NCBI GenBank assembly: GCA_963820965.1
Contig: CAWGCC010000064.1
Span: forward strand, 124,001 to 188,000
Direction: 5' to 3'
Length of the DNA: 64,000 bases
Source of the DNA: DATEDA01 sp963820965
Lineage (GTDB): Bacteria; Pseudomonadota; Gammaproteobacteria; Burkholderiales; SG8-39
Below are positions 32,951 through 42,230 of the stretch, piece after piece. The translations under genes were made by a program, and so were the position numbers. Position 1 is the first letter of the stretch. Each line of letters opens with the position of its first letter. Under the pieces are notes generated by a model, which had not been told where the DNA came from, ran no database searches, and saw nothing but the letters and a program-made list of their open reading frames with translations.

Positions 32951-35632
32951 ATGGCGGACGCTCTCCTCGAGCTCTCGCGGGACGAACTCTTCGCCCGGCT
33001 TGCGCTCGGGCGGGCGGGCGGGACCACAGCTATCACGCCCAACCGGCGCTTGGCGCAAGCGCTCGCGGCGGAGTTCGACCGCAGGCAGCAAGCGTCCGGC
33101 CTCACCGTCTGGGAAACGGCAGACGCCCTGCCGTACCCCGCGTTCGTCGAGCGCCTCTACGAGGACGCGCTTCACTCCGAGCTCGCGGCCGGCCTGCCGC
33201 TCCTGCTCGGCTCCGACCAGGAGCAGAGCCTCTGGGAGGACGTGATCCGCCACTCGGGGGCCGGGGACGCGCTCCTCGCCGTCCCGGAGACGGCGGCGCT
33301 CGCGCGCGAGGCCTGGGCGCTCGCTCACGCCTGGGACCTCGCCGACGGACTGCCCGGCGCGCTTGCCGGCGATGACGCCATGGCGTTCGCTGCCTGGGCG
33401 GGCGAGTACCGCACGCGGACCGGGCGCGAGCATTTCACCGATCGGGCGCGGCTCGCTGGCGTGGCGGCGGACTTGCTCGACGAACCGCGGGTGAGGAAGC
33501 CGGCGCTGGTCGTCGCCTACGGGTTCGACGTGATCACGCCGCAACAGGGCGCGCTCCTCGAAGCGCTCGCCGCGCGCGGCGTGGTGCTCGCGCGCGCCGG
33601 CCGGGCGCCGCGCGCGGCGCAGGTCATGCGCGTCGCCTGCACCGATGCGCGCGCGGAGTTCCAGCTCGCGGCGCGCTGGGCGCGGGCACGGCTCGAGGCG
33701 AACCCGGACGCGCGCATCGCGATCGTCGTTCCCGAACTCCACCGGCACAAACGGGCGCTCCGCCGCGCGCTCGCCGAGGTGATGGACCCCGGCCGTGCCG
33801 GCGGCGTGGTCCCGTTCAACCTTTCGCTCGGGGATCCGCTCGCCGGGTTCCCGCTCGTCGCGCACGGACTGGCCGCGCTCGAACTCGCCGGCCGGGAGAC
33901 GGCGTTCGAGCAGGCGAGCCGCGTGATCCGCTCGCCGTTCTTCGCGCTCGCGGAGACCGACGCCCAGGCACGCGCGCGGCTCGATGCCTGGCTGCGCCGG
34001 CGCGCCGAGCCGGACGTCACGCTCGACCGGCTCGCGGGCATGCTCGCGGACGCGGGGGTGCTCGGCGAGAAGCTGCGCGCCTACGCCGAGTTCCGGCGGG
34101 AGCGGCTCGTCGGCGCACAGTCGCCTGCCGACTGGGCGCGCGCGTTCGGAGAAGCGCTCACGGCGCTCGGGTTTCCCGGCGAGCGCGGCCTGGACTCGAG
34201 CGAGTACCAGACGCTGCAGAAGTGGCACGAGGTGCTCGCGCGGCTCGCCACGCTCGAGCGCGTCGCGCCCCGGATGGGGTTCGATGCGGCGCTCGGGCGG
34301 ATCCGGCGCATGGCTGCGGAGACGCTGTTCCAGCCGGAGACGCGGGACGTGCCGGTCCAGGTGCTCGGCGTGCTGGAGGCCGCCGGAATGGCGTTCGACC
34401 ATCTCTGGGTGAGCGGCCTCAGCGACGAGGTCTGGCCGCCGCCGCCGCGCCCGAACCCGTTCATCCCGTTGCGCCTCCAGCGCGCGACCGGAGTGCCGAA
34501 CGCGACGCCGGCGTCGACGCTCGAGTTCGCGCAGCGGCTCACCGTCGGCTGGCTCGCGGGCGGCGGCGAGGTCGTGCTCTCGCATCCCCTGCGCGAAGCG
34601 GACCGCGATCTCGCCCCGAGCCCGCTCGTCGAGCCGATTCCGGCGGCCGAGCTGGCGCTGCCCGACTACGGTTCCTGGCGCGCGGCGATCCACCGCAGCG
34701 CGGCTATCGAGCTCATCACGGACGCCATGGCGCCGGCGCTCGGCGCGGAACGCTCGGCCCGCGGCGGCGCGTCGCTCCTGAAGGACCAGGCGGCGTGCCC
34801 GTTCCGCGCGTTCGCGGTGCGCCGACTCGCGGCGGGCGCGATCGAGGCGCCACACGCGGGACTCGACGCGATGGAGCGCGGCACGCTCGTCCACCGTGTG
34901 CTCGAAGCGGTCTGGCGGAAGCTCGGGACGAAGCAGGCGCTGGACGCGCTCGCCGCGCCGGAGCTCGACGCCTTGCTCACTCGCGCTGCGGACGAGGCCA
35001 TCGCCCAGGCGCGCACGAAGCGTCCGACCACGCTGCGGGGGCGCTTTGCGACGATCGAGCGCGACCGTCTCGTCGGGCTCGCCCGTGGCTGGCTCGAGGT
35101 CGAGCGCGGTCGCGACGACTTTGCGGTGCTGCCCGTCGAAGACCGGCGTTCGGTCGTCGTCGGGCCGCTCGCGCTCACCGTCCGTCCCGATCGGGTCGAC
35201 GAGACGGCGACCGGCGAGCGCATCGTGATCGACTACAAGACTTCGCGGCCCGGGTTGCCTTCGATCCTTCGTCCGCGCCCGGACGAGCCCCAGCTTCCGC
35301 TCTACGCCACCGCGGCGGAGCCCGGTGCGGCCGCGGCGGCGTTCGCGCAGGTGCGCGCCGGCGAGATGAGGTTCGTCGGCCTCGCGCGCGCGGAGGGCCT
35401 GCTGCCCGGCGTCGGCACGCCGGCGCAGGCGGCGCGGCAGAGCGGGGCGCAGCCCGACTGGGACGCGCAGGTCGCGTTCTGGCGCGGCGAGCTCGAGCGG
35501 CTCGCGGTCGAGTTCGCATCGGGCCGGGCCGACGTCGCGCCGAAGAGGGGCTCGCTGACGTGCCGCGAGTGCGTCGTCCAGCCCTTCTGCCGGATCCACG
35601 AGCGGCGCGAGACGGTCGGGGACGAAGACTAG
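32951..35632 (+). CDS. AddB-like PD-(D/E)XK nuclease, probable DNA repair protein
   Basis: 893 residues, of the betaproteobacterial 'probable DNA repair protein' type. The N-terminal part is an inactive helicase-like region without a Walker A motif (GRAGGTTAITPNRRLAQAL). The C-terminal RecB-type nuclease has GTLVHRVLEAVW (His), VRPDRVDE (Asp) and VIDYKTSRPG (Asp and Lys). Four Cys, one in QAACPFRAF (about 616) and three in CRECVVQPFC near the end, match the Fe-S cluster layout of AddB. With the adjoining helicase it should process double-strand breaks. Stop TAG is directly followed by the next GTG. Confidence 0.85.
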   Translation: MADALLELSRDELFARLALGRAGGTTAITPNRRLAQALAAEFDRRQQASGLTVWETADALPYPAFVERLYEDALHSELAAGLPLLLGSDQEQSLWEDVIRHSGAGDALLAVPETAALAREAWALAHAWDLADGLPGALAGDDAMAFAAWAGEYRTRTGREHFTDRARLAGVAADLLDEPRVRKPALVVAYGFDVITPQQGALLEALAARGVVLARAGRAPRAAQVMRVACTDARAEFQLAARWARARLEANPDARIAIVVPELHRHKRALRRALAEVMDPGRAGGVVPFNLSLGDPLAGFPLVAHGLAALELAGRETAFEQASRVIRSPFFALAETDAQARARLDAWLRRRAEPDVTLDRLAGMLADAGVLGEKLRAYAEFRRERLVGAQSPADWARAFGEALTALGFPGERGLDSSEYQTLQKWHEVLARLATLERVAPRMGFDAALGRIRRMAAETLFQPETRDVPVQVLGVLEAAGMAFDHLWVSGLSDEVWPPPPRPNPFIPLRLQRATGVPNATPASTLEFAQRLTVGWLAGGGEVVLSHPLREADRDLAPSPLVEPIPAAELALPDYGSWRAAIHRSAAIELITDAMAPALGAERSARGGASLLKDQAACPFRAFAVRRLAAGAIEAPHAGLDAMERGTLVHRVLEAVWRKLGTKQALDALAAPELDALLTRAADEAIAQARTKRPTTLRGRFATIERDRLVGLARGWLEVERGRDDFAVLPVEDRRSVVVGPLALTVRPDRVDETATGERIVIDYKTSRPGLPSILRPRPDEPQLPLYATAAEPGAAAAAFAQVRAGEMRFVGLARAEGLLPGVGTPAQAARQSGAQPDWDAQVAFWRGELERLAVEFASGRADVAPKRGSLTCRECVVQPFCRIHERRETVGDED

Positions 35633-38600
35633 GTGGCCGCCGCGATCATTCCGGACGCCGGCGAGCGGGAACGCGCGCTCGATACCTCGCGGTCGTTCAT
35701 CGTCCAGGCGCCCGCCGGGTCGGGCAAGACCGAGCTGCTCATTCAGCGCTATCTCGCGCTGCTTGCCACCGTGGAGTCGCCGGAGGAGATCGTCGCGATC
35801 ACTTTCACCATCAAGGCGGCCGGCGAGATGCGCAGCCGGGTGCTCGCGGCGCTCGCGGCGGCGCGCGCCGGCAAGCGTGCCGACGGCCCGCACGAGGCGC
35901 AGACGCTCGCCCTCGCGCGCGCCGCCGCCGAGCGCGACCGCCGGGAGGGCTGGCGCATCGACGACAACCCGGCGCGGCTGCGCATCCAGACGATCGACGC
36001 GCTCTGCGCCGCGCTCGCGCGGCAGATGCCGGTGCTCTCGGGGTTCGGCGCGTCGCCGCAGACGGTCGAGGACGCGTCCGAGCTGTACCTCGAGGCCGCG
36101 CAGGCCGCCGTCGGGCTGGTCGAGTCGGGCGCGCCGGTGGCCGCCGACGTCGAGTGCCTGCTCGCGCATCTCGACAACGACGTCGCGCGGGTCGAGTCGC
36201 TGCTCGCCGGCATGCTGCAGCGACGCGATCACTGGATCAGGCACGTCGTGCGGTTCGGGGGCGAGCTCAATCGCGCGGTGCTCGAGGCGGCGCTGGCGCA
36301 CGAGCAGGAGCGGCTGGTCGCGCACGCGGCCGCGCTGTACCCGGGCGCTTCACCCGGTGGAGCGGACGCGTGGCAGGCGCTCGCGCAGTCGCTGCTGACA
36401 AAAGAGTGGGGCTGGCGCAAGCGGTCGGCCGAAGCGCAGGCGCTCGCCGGGCGCCCGGAGGCCGAGGCGCTCCGCGCAGCGCTCGCCGCGCTCTGCGACC
36501 TCCCGCCCGCGGCGTACACCGACGCACAGTGGCGCGTGCTGGCGGCGATCGGGAACCTGCTCAAGCACGCGATCGCCTCGTTGCGCGTCGTCTTCGCGAC
36601 GCACGGGCGGGTCGACTTCACCGAGGTCGCGCAGGCGGCGCTGCGCGCGCTCGGTGAGGAAGATGCACCGAGCGAGCTCGCGCTCGCGCTCGACTACCGG
36701 GTGCAGCACCTGCTCGTCGACGAGTTCCAGGACACGTCGATCAGCCAGTACCAGCTGATTGCCCGGCTCACCGCGGGCTGGCAGCCGGGGGACGGCCGCA
36801 CGCTGTTCGCGGTCGGCGACCCGATGCAGTCGATCTACCGGTTCCGCGAGGCCGAGGTCGGGGAGTTCCTCCGCACCTGGGCGAGCCGGCGCATCGGCGA
36901 GGTCGAGCTCGAGCACGTGCGCCTGTCCGCCAACTTCCGGTCGCAGGCCGGGATCGTCGACTGGGTGAACGCGGCGTTCGCGCCGATGATGCCCGCGCAC
37001 GAGGATGCTGCCGCGGGCGCGGTGCCGTATGCGCGGTCGGCCGCGGTGCATCCGCGGCGCGGGGCGGCGGTCGAAGTGCATCCGTTCTTCGACGGCGACC
37101 ACGACGGCGAGGCAGCGCGCGTCGTCGAGCTGATCGCCGGCATCGGGCAGCACGAGCCGGAGGCAACGCTCGCCGTGCTGGTGCGGAACCGCAGTCATCT
37201 CGAGCGCGTAGTGCCGCGCCTGCGGGCGGCGGGGATCCGCTTCCGCGCGATCGAGATCGAGCGGCTGGGTTTGCGCCCGGTCGTGCAGGATCTCCTCGCG
37301 CTCACGCGGGCGGCAGCGCATCCGGCGGATCGCCTCGCCTGGCTCGCGGTGCTGCGCGCGCCGTGGTGCGGACTGACGCTCGCCGACCTCGCGGCGCTCG
37401 CCGAGGGTACGGAGGGGCGCACGGTCTGGGAGCTGATGAGCGACGCGGCAAGAGTCGCGCATCTCAGCGCCGACGGCCAGGCGCGGCTCGCGCGCATGCG
37501 CGCAGTGCTGGAGAGTTTCGTCGGCGGACGGCTGCGCGCGGGCCTCCGCGAGCAGGTGGAGGGGGCGTGGCTCGCGCTCGGCGGGCCGGCGTGCGTGGAC
37601 GAGACCGCGCTCGAGGACGCCGGGGTCTATCTCGACGCGCTCGAGGAGGCCGAGGATGCCGGCGCGCTCCGCGAGCGCGCGCAGTTCGAGGCGCGGATCG
37701 CGGCCCTCTGGGCGCTGCCCGACGTGCGCGCCGGCGCGAACGACGTGCAGATCATGACGATCCACAAGGCGAAGGGCCTGGAGTTCGACCACGTGATCGT
37801 GCCCGGCCTCGGTCGTCCGCCGCGCGGCGAGGAGGCGCGGCTCTTCCTGTGGACGGAGCGGGAGGGTGACGGGGGCGCGGAGCTGTTGGTCGGCCCGATC
37901 GAGGCGACGGGTGCCGAAGACGACGCGGTGTATCGGCGGTTGCGGGAAATCGAGGCCGAGCGGGAAGCGCACGAATCGGTGCGCCTGCTGTACGTTGCGG
38001 CTACTCGCGCGCGCCAGCGGTTGCATCTGCTGGGAGAGGTGAAGCGCGACGCGACGAGCGGCAGGCCGCAGGCGCCCGGCGCGCGGACGCTGCTCGAGAA
38101 GCTGTGGCCCGCGGTTGCGCCGCAGTTCGAGGCGGCCGCCGCCGCGATGCCGGCGGCCGTCCGCGCGGCCGCGGGCGCGCAGACGCTCCTGCAGCAGGAC
38201 ATCGTGCGCCTCCCGGCGGGGTGGCGACTGCCGGACCCGCCGTCCGCGCCGGCATGGCACGCGCCGTCCGCACCGTTGCGCGCGCTCGACACGATCCAGT
38301 ACTCGTGGGTGGGCGAGACCGCGCGGCACGTCGGCAGCGTGGTGCACCGGTGGCTGCAGCACGCCGCGGACGATCGGCTCGAGGGCTGGGACGGGGCGCG
38401 CGTGGAACGGCTCCGCGCGAGCGTGCGCAACGAGCTCGCCGGGCGCGGGGTGCGCGCGGGCGAGCTCGACGCTGCCGCCGGGCGTGCGCTCGCCGCGCTG
38501 CGTGCGGCGGTCGGCGACCCGCGCGGCCGCTGGGTGCTCGGCCCGCATCCGTACGCCGTCACCGAACACCGATTGACCGCGTTCGCCGACGGCGCGATCC

Positions 38601-38827
38601 AGCGCCTCGTCATCGACCGGCTCTTCACGGCGGCGTCGGGCGAGCGCTGGATCGTCGACTACAAGACGAGCGCGCACGAAGGCGCGGATCCCGAGGGCTT
38701 CCTCGACCAGGAGCGCAGCCGGCATTCGGCCCAGCTCGAGCACTACGCCCGGGCGCTCGGCGGCGCGCACCGCCTGGGCCTCTACTTCCCGCTGCTAGCC
38801 GGCTGGCGGGAGATCGGCGGAGGATGA
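35633..38827 (+). CDS. UvrD/AddA-like helicase-nuclease
   Basis: 1064 residues. SF1 helicase motifs: I QAPAGSGKTELLIQRYLALL, II LLVDEFQDTS, III GDPMQSIYRFREAEV, IV LSANFRS, V TIHKAKGLEFDHVIVPG and VI LLYVAATRARQRLHL. The C-terminus has a RecB-like nuclease: GSVVHRWLQH, a long acidic/basic core and WIVDYKTSAHEG. Together with the AddB-like protein it forms a two-subunit, two-nuclease recombination machine like AddAB, making 3' tails for RecA. GTG 35633 abuts the stop of the upstream gene, so the two are coupled. Confidence 0.9.
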   Translation: MAAAIIPDAGERERALDTSRSFIVQAPAGSGKTELLIQRYLALLATVESPEEIVAITFTIKAAGEMRSRVLAALAAARAGKRADGPHEAQTLALARAAAERDRREGWRIDDNPARLRIQTIDALCAALARQMPVLSGFGASPQTVEDASELYLEAAQAAVGLVESGAPVAADVECLLAHLDNDVARVESLLAGMLQRRDHWIRHVVRFGGELNRAVLEAALAHEQERLVAHAAALYPGASPGGADAWQALAQSLLTKEWGWRKRSAEAQALAGRPEAEALRAALAALCDLPPAAYTDAQWRVLAAIGNLLKHAIASLRVVFATHGRVDFTEVAQAALRALGEEDAPSELALALDYRVQHLLVDEFQDTSISQYQLIARLTAGWQPGDGRTLFAVGDPMQSIYRFREAEVGEFLRTWASRRIGEVELEHVRLSANFRSQAGIVDWVNAAFAPMMPAHEDAAAGAVPYARSAAVHPRRGAAVEVHPFFDGDHDGEAARVVELIAGIGQHEPEATLAVLVRNRSHLERVVPRLRAAGIRFRAIEIERLGLRPVVQDLLALTRAAAHPADRLAWLAVLRAPWCGLTLADLAALAEGTEGRTVWELMSDAARVAHLSADGQARLARMRAVLESFVGGRLRAGLREQVEGAWLALGGPACVDETALEDAGVYLDALEEAEDAGALRERAQFEARIAALWALPDVRAGANDVQIMTIHKAKGLEFDHVIVPGLGRPPRGEEARLFLWTEREGDGGAELLVGPIEATGAEDDAVYRRLREIEAEREAHESVRLLYVAATRARQRLHLLGEVKRDATSGRPQAPGARTLLEKLWPAVAPQFEAAAAAMPAAVRAAAGAQTLLQQDIVRLPAGWRLPDPPSAPAWHAPSAPLRALDTIQYSWVGETARHVGSVVHRWLQHAADDRLEGWDGARVERLRASVRNELAGRGVRAGELDAAAGRALAALRAAVGDPRGRWVLGPHPYAVTEHRLTAFADGAIQRLVIDRLFTAASGERWIVDYKTSAHEGADPEGFLDQERSRHSAQLEHYARALGGAHRLGLYFPLLAGWREIGGG

Positions 38828-38985
38828 ATCCAGGGGCCGAACCGGGCGGGAATGCTGTCCCGCCGGGCCCGTGCGTGGCCCCCAATCCCCCGGTTCTTGT
38901 TCGGACTGCGGGCATCCTTCACTGGCGCGGCGGACACCGGACCGGGCATCATGGACTGGGCGCCCTCCGCGCCAGGGAGCGATGT

Positions 38986-39969
38986 ATGGACATCAAGGCA
39001 CTGCAATGGGAGCTCGCCGCATTCGTCGTCGACCGCGGCCTGGACCCGCTGCATACGCCCAAGAACCTCGCCATGGCGCTCGCGTCAGAGTCCGGTGCCC
39101 TGCTGAGTCTTTTCAAGTGGGCGAATGACGACGACGGGCAAGGTGCTCGCCCCGAGCAGAGGGACGCAGCGGCCGACGCGATCGCCGACGCGATCCTGCA
39201 CGCGGTGCATCTCGCCGACCGGCTCGGGATCGATCTCGACGAGGCGATCCGCCGGAAGCTCGCCAGGAACGCGGAGAAGTATCCGATCGCCGTGGAGAAA
39301 CGGCAGCCTGCTCCGATGGCGGAGCGGCGCGCCGAGCCCGCGAAGAAGTCGTCCCCGCCGCGGCCGCGCGCGAGCGTCGAACCCGAGCCCCGGTCCCGTC
39401 CGGCACCCCGGTCTCCGCCGCCCGCGCGGGAAGTGCCGCGCGCGGCGAGACCGACCAGCCAGCTGCCGAGCGCCGAGCAAGCTCAGCCGCCGGACGCGCC
39501 GCCACCCGCTCGCGCCGCGCGCACAGCGGCCCCGCCACAGCCCCCAGCGCCGGATCCGGAATCGCCCGGGGAGGAAGCGGCCCCGCCACAGCCCTCAGCG
39601 CCGGATCCGGAATCGCCCGGGGAGGAAGCGGCCCCGCCACAGCCCTCAGCGCCGGATCCGGAGTCGCCCGGGCAGGAAGCGGCCGATCCCTATGCGGATC
39701 TCGACCCAGACGCGGCGCGGCGGCTCGTCGAAGCGCTCTCCAAGCAGCTCAACCGCGCGCGCAGCGACGATCCGCTCGCGCGCGAGCTGCACGACGAGCT
39801 GACGACGCTGAAGCGCACGCTGTATGCGGAGAACCCCAAGCGCGCGTGGCTGGCAGGCAGCCTGAAGTCGATCCACCGGATTCTGGAAGAGGCTACTTCG
39901 CACTCGGTCGGCGCCGAACTGCGCGCGGCCGAACACGTCGCCGCGGTGGAGCGCATCCTCAAGCTGTGA
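38986..39969 (+). CDS. MazG-like domain protein with Pro-rich tandem repeats
   Basis: 327 residues from ATG 38986. Residues about 1-100 resemble a MazG/dUTPase-like nucleotide pyrophosphohydrolase (LALAMALASESGALLSLFKW-type, AIADAILHAVHLADRLGIDL, RKLARNAEKYP). The family Glu/Asp metal ligands are partly visible as SESGALL and ADAIADA. Residues 105-250 are Pro/Ala-rich and disordered, with three exact-length repeats of PPQPSAPDPESPGEEAA. A helical C-terminal domain (ARRLVEALSKQLNRA...) is unrecognised. The 158-base gap after the helicase gene makes co-transcription possible. Confidence 0.65.
   Translation: MDIKALQWELAAFVVDRGLDPLHTPKNLAMALASESGALLSLFKWANDDDGQGARPEQRDAAADAIADAILHAVHLADRLGIDLDEAIRRKLARNAEKYPIAVEKRQPAPMAERRAEPAKKSSPPRPRASVEPEPRSRPAPRSPPPAREVPRAARPTSQLPSAEQAQPPDAPPPARAARTAAPPQPPAPDPESPGEEAAPPQPSAPDPESPGEEAAPPQPSAPDPESPGQEAADPYADLDPDAARRLVEALSKQLNRARSDDPLARELHDELTTLKRTLYAENPKRAWLAGSLKSIHRILEEATSHSVGAELRAAEHVAAVERILKL
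39526..39678 (+). repeat. Three tandem 51-base repeats inside the MazG-like gene
   Basis: Units start at 39526, 39577 and 39628, each 51 bases (17 codons), differing at only a few positions. They encode a Pro/Glu-rich linker unit. A multiple of three keeps the frame if copy number changes, so length variation between strains is likely. Confidence 0.9.
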
Positions 39970-39990
39970 CGCTGCGAGGGGCCCGCGTCG

Positions 39991-40521
39991 TCAGCGTGCC
40001 GGGGGCGGCGGCTGGTTCGGCGGCGGGGGCGGGGGGTAGTTCGGTGGAGAGCCCGACGGTGCGCCGCCTACCTGCGCACGCGGGGAGGTGTAAGCCGCCG
40101 AGAGCGGGACCTTGTTGCCCTTCGCGTACATGCACTGCAGGTAGGCGTTGTCGTAACGCCGCTGGAGCACCCACGCGGAGTCGTACCCGTAGCCCGCTCC
40201 GATCGCAGTCCCGGTGAGCAGGCCGACGCCGGCGCCAACGCCCGCGCCGCTGCTGCCGGCGATCGCTGCGCCGGCGGCCGCACCGACCGCTGTGCCGACG
40301 ACGGCGCCGCCGACACCGGACGTGCTTGCGGCCTGGGACGGGGTCGTGCCGCCGATCTGCTCGTTCGCAAATTGCCGGCAGACCCCGTCATCTGCCCGAA
40401 AGTCATCGAAGCTCTTCGTGCTGCCGGGGAGAACAAGGACGCCGGGGCCCGACGGCAATGTGGCGCAAGCGGCGAGCAGCACCATGGCAGCGGGGGCGAG
40501 CCGCTTGGCTAGGCGCGGCAT
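39991..40521 (-). CDS. Glycine-zipper lipoprotein with Pro-rich tail
   Basis: 176 residues from ATG 40521. A signal peptide ends in lipobox LLAAC. Next is a short region with FRADDGVCRQFANEQIGG. A Gly-zipper follows (GVGGAVVGTAVGAAAGAAIAG and AGVGLLTGTAIGAGYG), then WVLQRRYDNAYLQCMYAKGN. It ends in a run of Pro (PPPPPPNQPPPPAR). Such proteins sit in the outer membrane or periplasm; the glycine zipper can insert into membranes. It begins 2 bases after the preceding gene, so the two are co-transcribed. Confidence 0.8.
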   Translation of the reverse strand: MPRLAKRLAPAAMVLLAACATLPSGPGVLVLPGSTKSFDDFRADDGVCRQFANEQIGGTTPSQAASTSGVGGAVVGTAVGAAAGAAIAGSSGAGVGAGVGLLTGTAIGAGYGYDSAWVLQRRYDNAYLQCMYAKGNKVPLSAAYTSPRAQVGGAPSGSPPNYPPPPPPNQPPPPAR

Positions 40522-40523
40522 GT

Positions 40524-40994
40524 TCAGGACGGGGGTTGGGGCGCGACGCGCTCCCAGGCGCCGGCACATTCCCTGACGTACGGGTAGTACGCCCTCGATG
40601 CCGGGCAGTAGTACCAATAGTAGCTCTGCTGGGGCTGCTGCTGTTGCGGCGCGGACTGCTGCGGCGCCGGCGCGGGCGCAACGTCGCTCCGCTCGACGAA
40701 TACGGGTGTCTGAGGCACTCCGACGACGACCGCGCCGGGCCCCCAGCCGGGACCCCAACCGGGTCCCCAGCCCGGACCCCAACCGGGACCCCAAGCCGCA
40801 CCCCAACCCGGGCCCCAGCCCCAACCCGGGCCCCAACCGCCCCGCCAGCCCCAACCTGGGCCCCAGACGGGGGCGCCGACAACGACGCCCACGCGGACGC
40901 CACCGCGGCCACCGCCACCGGCGAACACGGCTCCGCTCGCGAATACCATCGCGAGCAACGCCACGGCTCCCACGGCGGCGTGCAGCACCTTCAT
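40524..40994 (-). CDS. Secreted Gly/Pro/Trp-repeat protein
   Basis: 156 residues from ATG 40994, chosen for its signal peptide (LHAAVGAVALLAMVFASGAVFA). The mature protein is a GPGW tandem array (about residues 45-90), a Gln/Pro/Ala linker (APAPQQSAPQQQQPQQ) and a small conserved C-terminal domain with two Cys (YYWYYCPASRAYYPYVRECAGAW). That C-terminal motif recurs in proteobacterial hypothetical exported proteins (from memory). Function unknown; a cell-surface structural role is inferred from the repeats. Confidence 0.75.
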   Translation of the reverse strand: MKVLHAAVGAVALLAMVFASGAVFAGGGGRGGVRVGVVVGAPVWGPGWGWRGGWGPGWGWGPGWGAAWGPGWGPGWGPGWGPGWGPGAVVVGVPQTPVFVERSDVAPAPAPQQSAPQQQQPQQSYYWYYCPASRAYYPYVRECAGAWERVAPQPPS

Positions 40995-41198
40995 GCTGCC
41001 AATAATGCTCCGGAACCCGATTCGGTGCACCGCCCGAAACGAGTTGTTACAAGATTTACAAGTGGTGCCTGACGGCCTTTCTCTCGCGTGGCGACCTTCC
41101 GTCACCACGTGCGCCTGCGCCGCAGCAAGCCAACTCGCGAACCGAAGGCCGCGGGGCGGCTTACCATCTGCGCCCGGCATGGCGGAGCGGAGCTACAA

Positions 41199-42230
41199 GT
41201 GAAGATCGACATCTTCAACCACGTGATGCCGGCGCCTTATCTCGAGCTGATGAAGCAGCACTCGAAGGACGCTGGCCTGGTGAAGCGCATGTCGAACCTG
41301 CGCATGCTGTGGGACATCGAGGCGCGGGTCGCGATGCTCGCCGAGAAGTTCCCGGACGTGCAGCAGGTGCTGACGCTCTCGCTGCCGCCGCCGGAGGCGC
41401 TCGGCGGGCCCGAGCTCGCGCCGGAGCTCGCCAGGGTCGCGAACGACGGCATGGCGGAGATCTGCCGCCGCTGGCCGGAGCGCTTCCCGGCGTTCGTCGC
41501 GTCGCTGCCGATGAACAACGTGCCGGCGGCGCTCGCGGAAATGGACCGCGCGATCGCGAGCCTTGGCGCGCGCGGCATCCAGATCTGCACCAACGTGGCG
41601 GGGCGGCCGCTCGACGAGCCGGCGTTCTTCCCGGTGTTCGAGCGGGCGACGAACCAACACGACGTCCCGATCTGGATGCATCCTGCCCGGCCGGCCGCAT
41701 TCGCCGACTACCGCACCGAGCAGAAGTCGAAGTACGAGATCTGGCAGGTCCTCGGCTGGCCGTACGAGACGAGCGTCGCGATGGCACGCATGGTCTTCTC
41801 GGGGCTGCTCGCCCGGCTGCCGGAGATGCGGATCATCACCCACCACTGCGGCGGGATGATCCCGTACTTCGCCGGCCGCGCGGAGACGCTGTGGGCGCAG
41901 CTCGGCTCGCGCTCCGCCGACGAGGATTACTCGGCGGTGCTCAAGAACCTCGCCAAGCCGCCGATCGAATACTTTCGGATGTTCTACGGCGACACCGTGC
42001 TCGGCGGGGCGTCCGCACCGCTCGCCTGCGGGCTCGCGTTCTTCGGCGCGGACCGGGTCGTGTTCGCGAGCGACTGCCCGTTCGATCCGGAGGGCGGGCC
42101 GATGTTCATCCGCGAAGGCATCCGCTCGATCGAGGACCTCCAGCTCGCCGCGGACGACAAGCGCAAGATCTACTTCGGCAACGCGATGCGCCTCTTGAAG
42201 TTCGAGCTGCCCGACCAGGAGAGAAAATGA
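41199..42230 (+). CDS. Amidohydrolase family protein (ACMSD/OMA-like)
   Basis: 343 residues from GTG 41199, with GGAG upstream. The first-strand metal site reads DIFNHVMP, with Asn-His instead of the usual HxH. Later motifs are IWMHPARP, ITHHCGGMIPYF (His) and FASDCPFDPEGG (catalytic Asp). These proteins decarboxylate or hydrolyse aromatic-pathway intermediates, as aminocarboxymuconate-semialdehyde decarboxylase does. Its stop overlaps the start of the Bug protein gene (ATGA). Confidence 0.85.
   Translation: MKIDIFNHVMPAPYLELMKQHSKDAGLVKRMSNLRMLWDIEARVAMLAEKFPDVQQVLTLSLPPPEALGGPELAPELARVANDGMAEICRRWPERFPAFVASLPMNNVPAALAEMDRAIASLGARGIQICTNVAGRPLDEPAFFPVFERATNQHDVPIWMHPARPAAFADYRTEQKSKYEIWQVLGWPYETSVAMARMVFSGLLARLPEMRIITHHCGGMIPYFAGRAETLWAQLGSRSADEDYSAVLKNLAKPPIEYFRMFYGDTVLGGASAPLACGLAFFGADRVVFASDCPFDPEGGPMFIREGIRSIEDLQLAADDKRKIYFGNAMRLLKFELPDQERK

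Noticed and set aside
32939..38770. Very long antisense open frames (over 800 and 1100 codons) opposite the AddB-like and AddA-like genes
   Set aside because: Their translations are Arg/Ala/Pro/His-rich with no domain. They arise because stops are rare opposite high-G+C genes. The plus-strand genes have full catalytic motifs.
39526..39678. Tandem repeats as a CRISPR array or mobile-element end
   Set aside because: The units are contiguous with no spacers and lie in frame inside a coding region.
40735..40870. Short G/C-rich tandem repeats as a DNA-level repeat element
   Set aside because: They are fully explained as codons for the GPGW array of a secreted protein with a clear signal peptide and conserved C-terminus.
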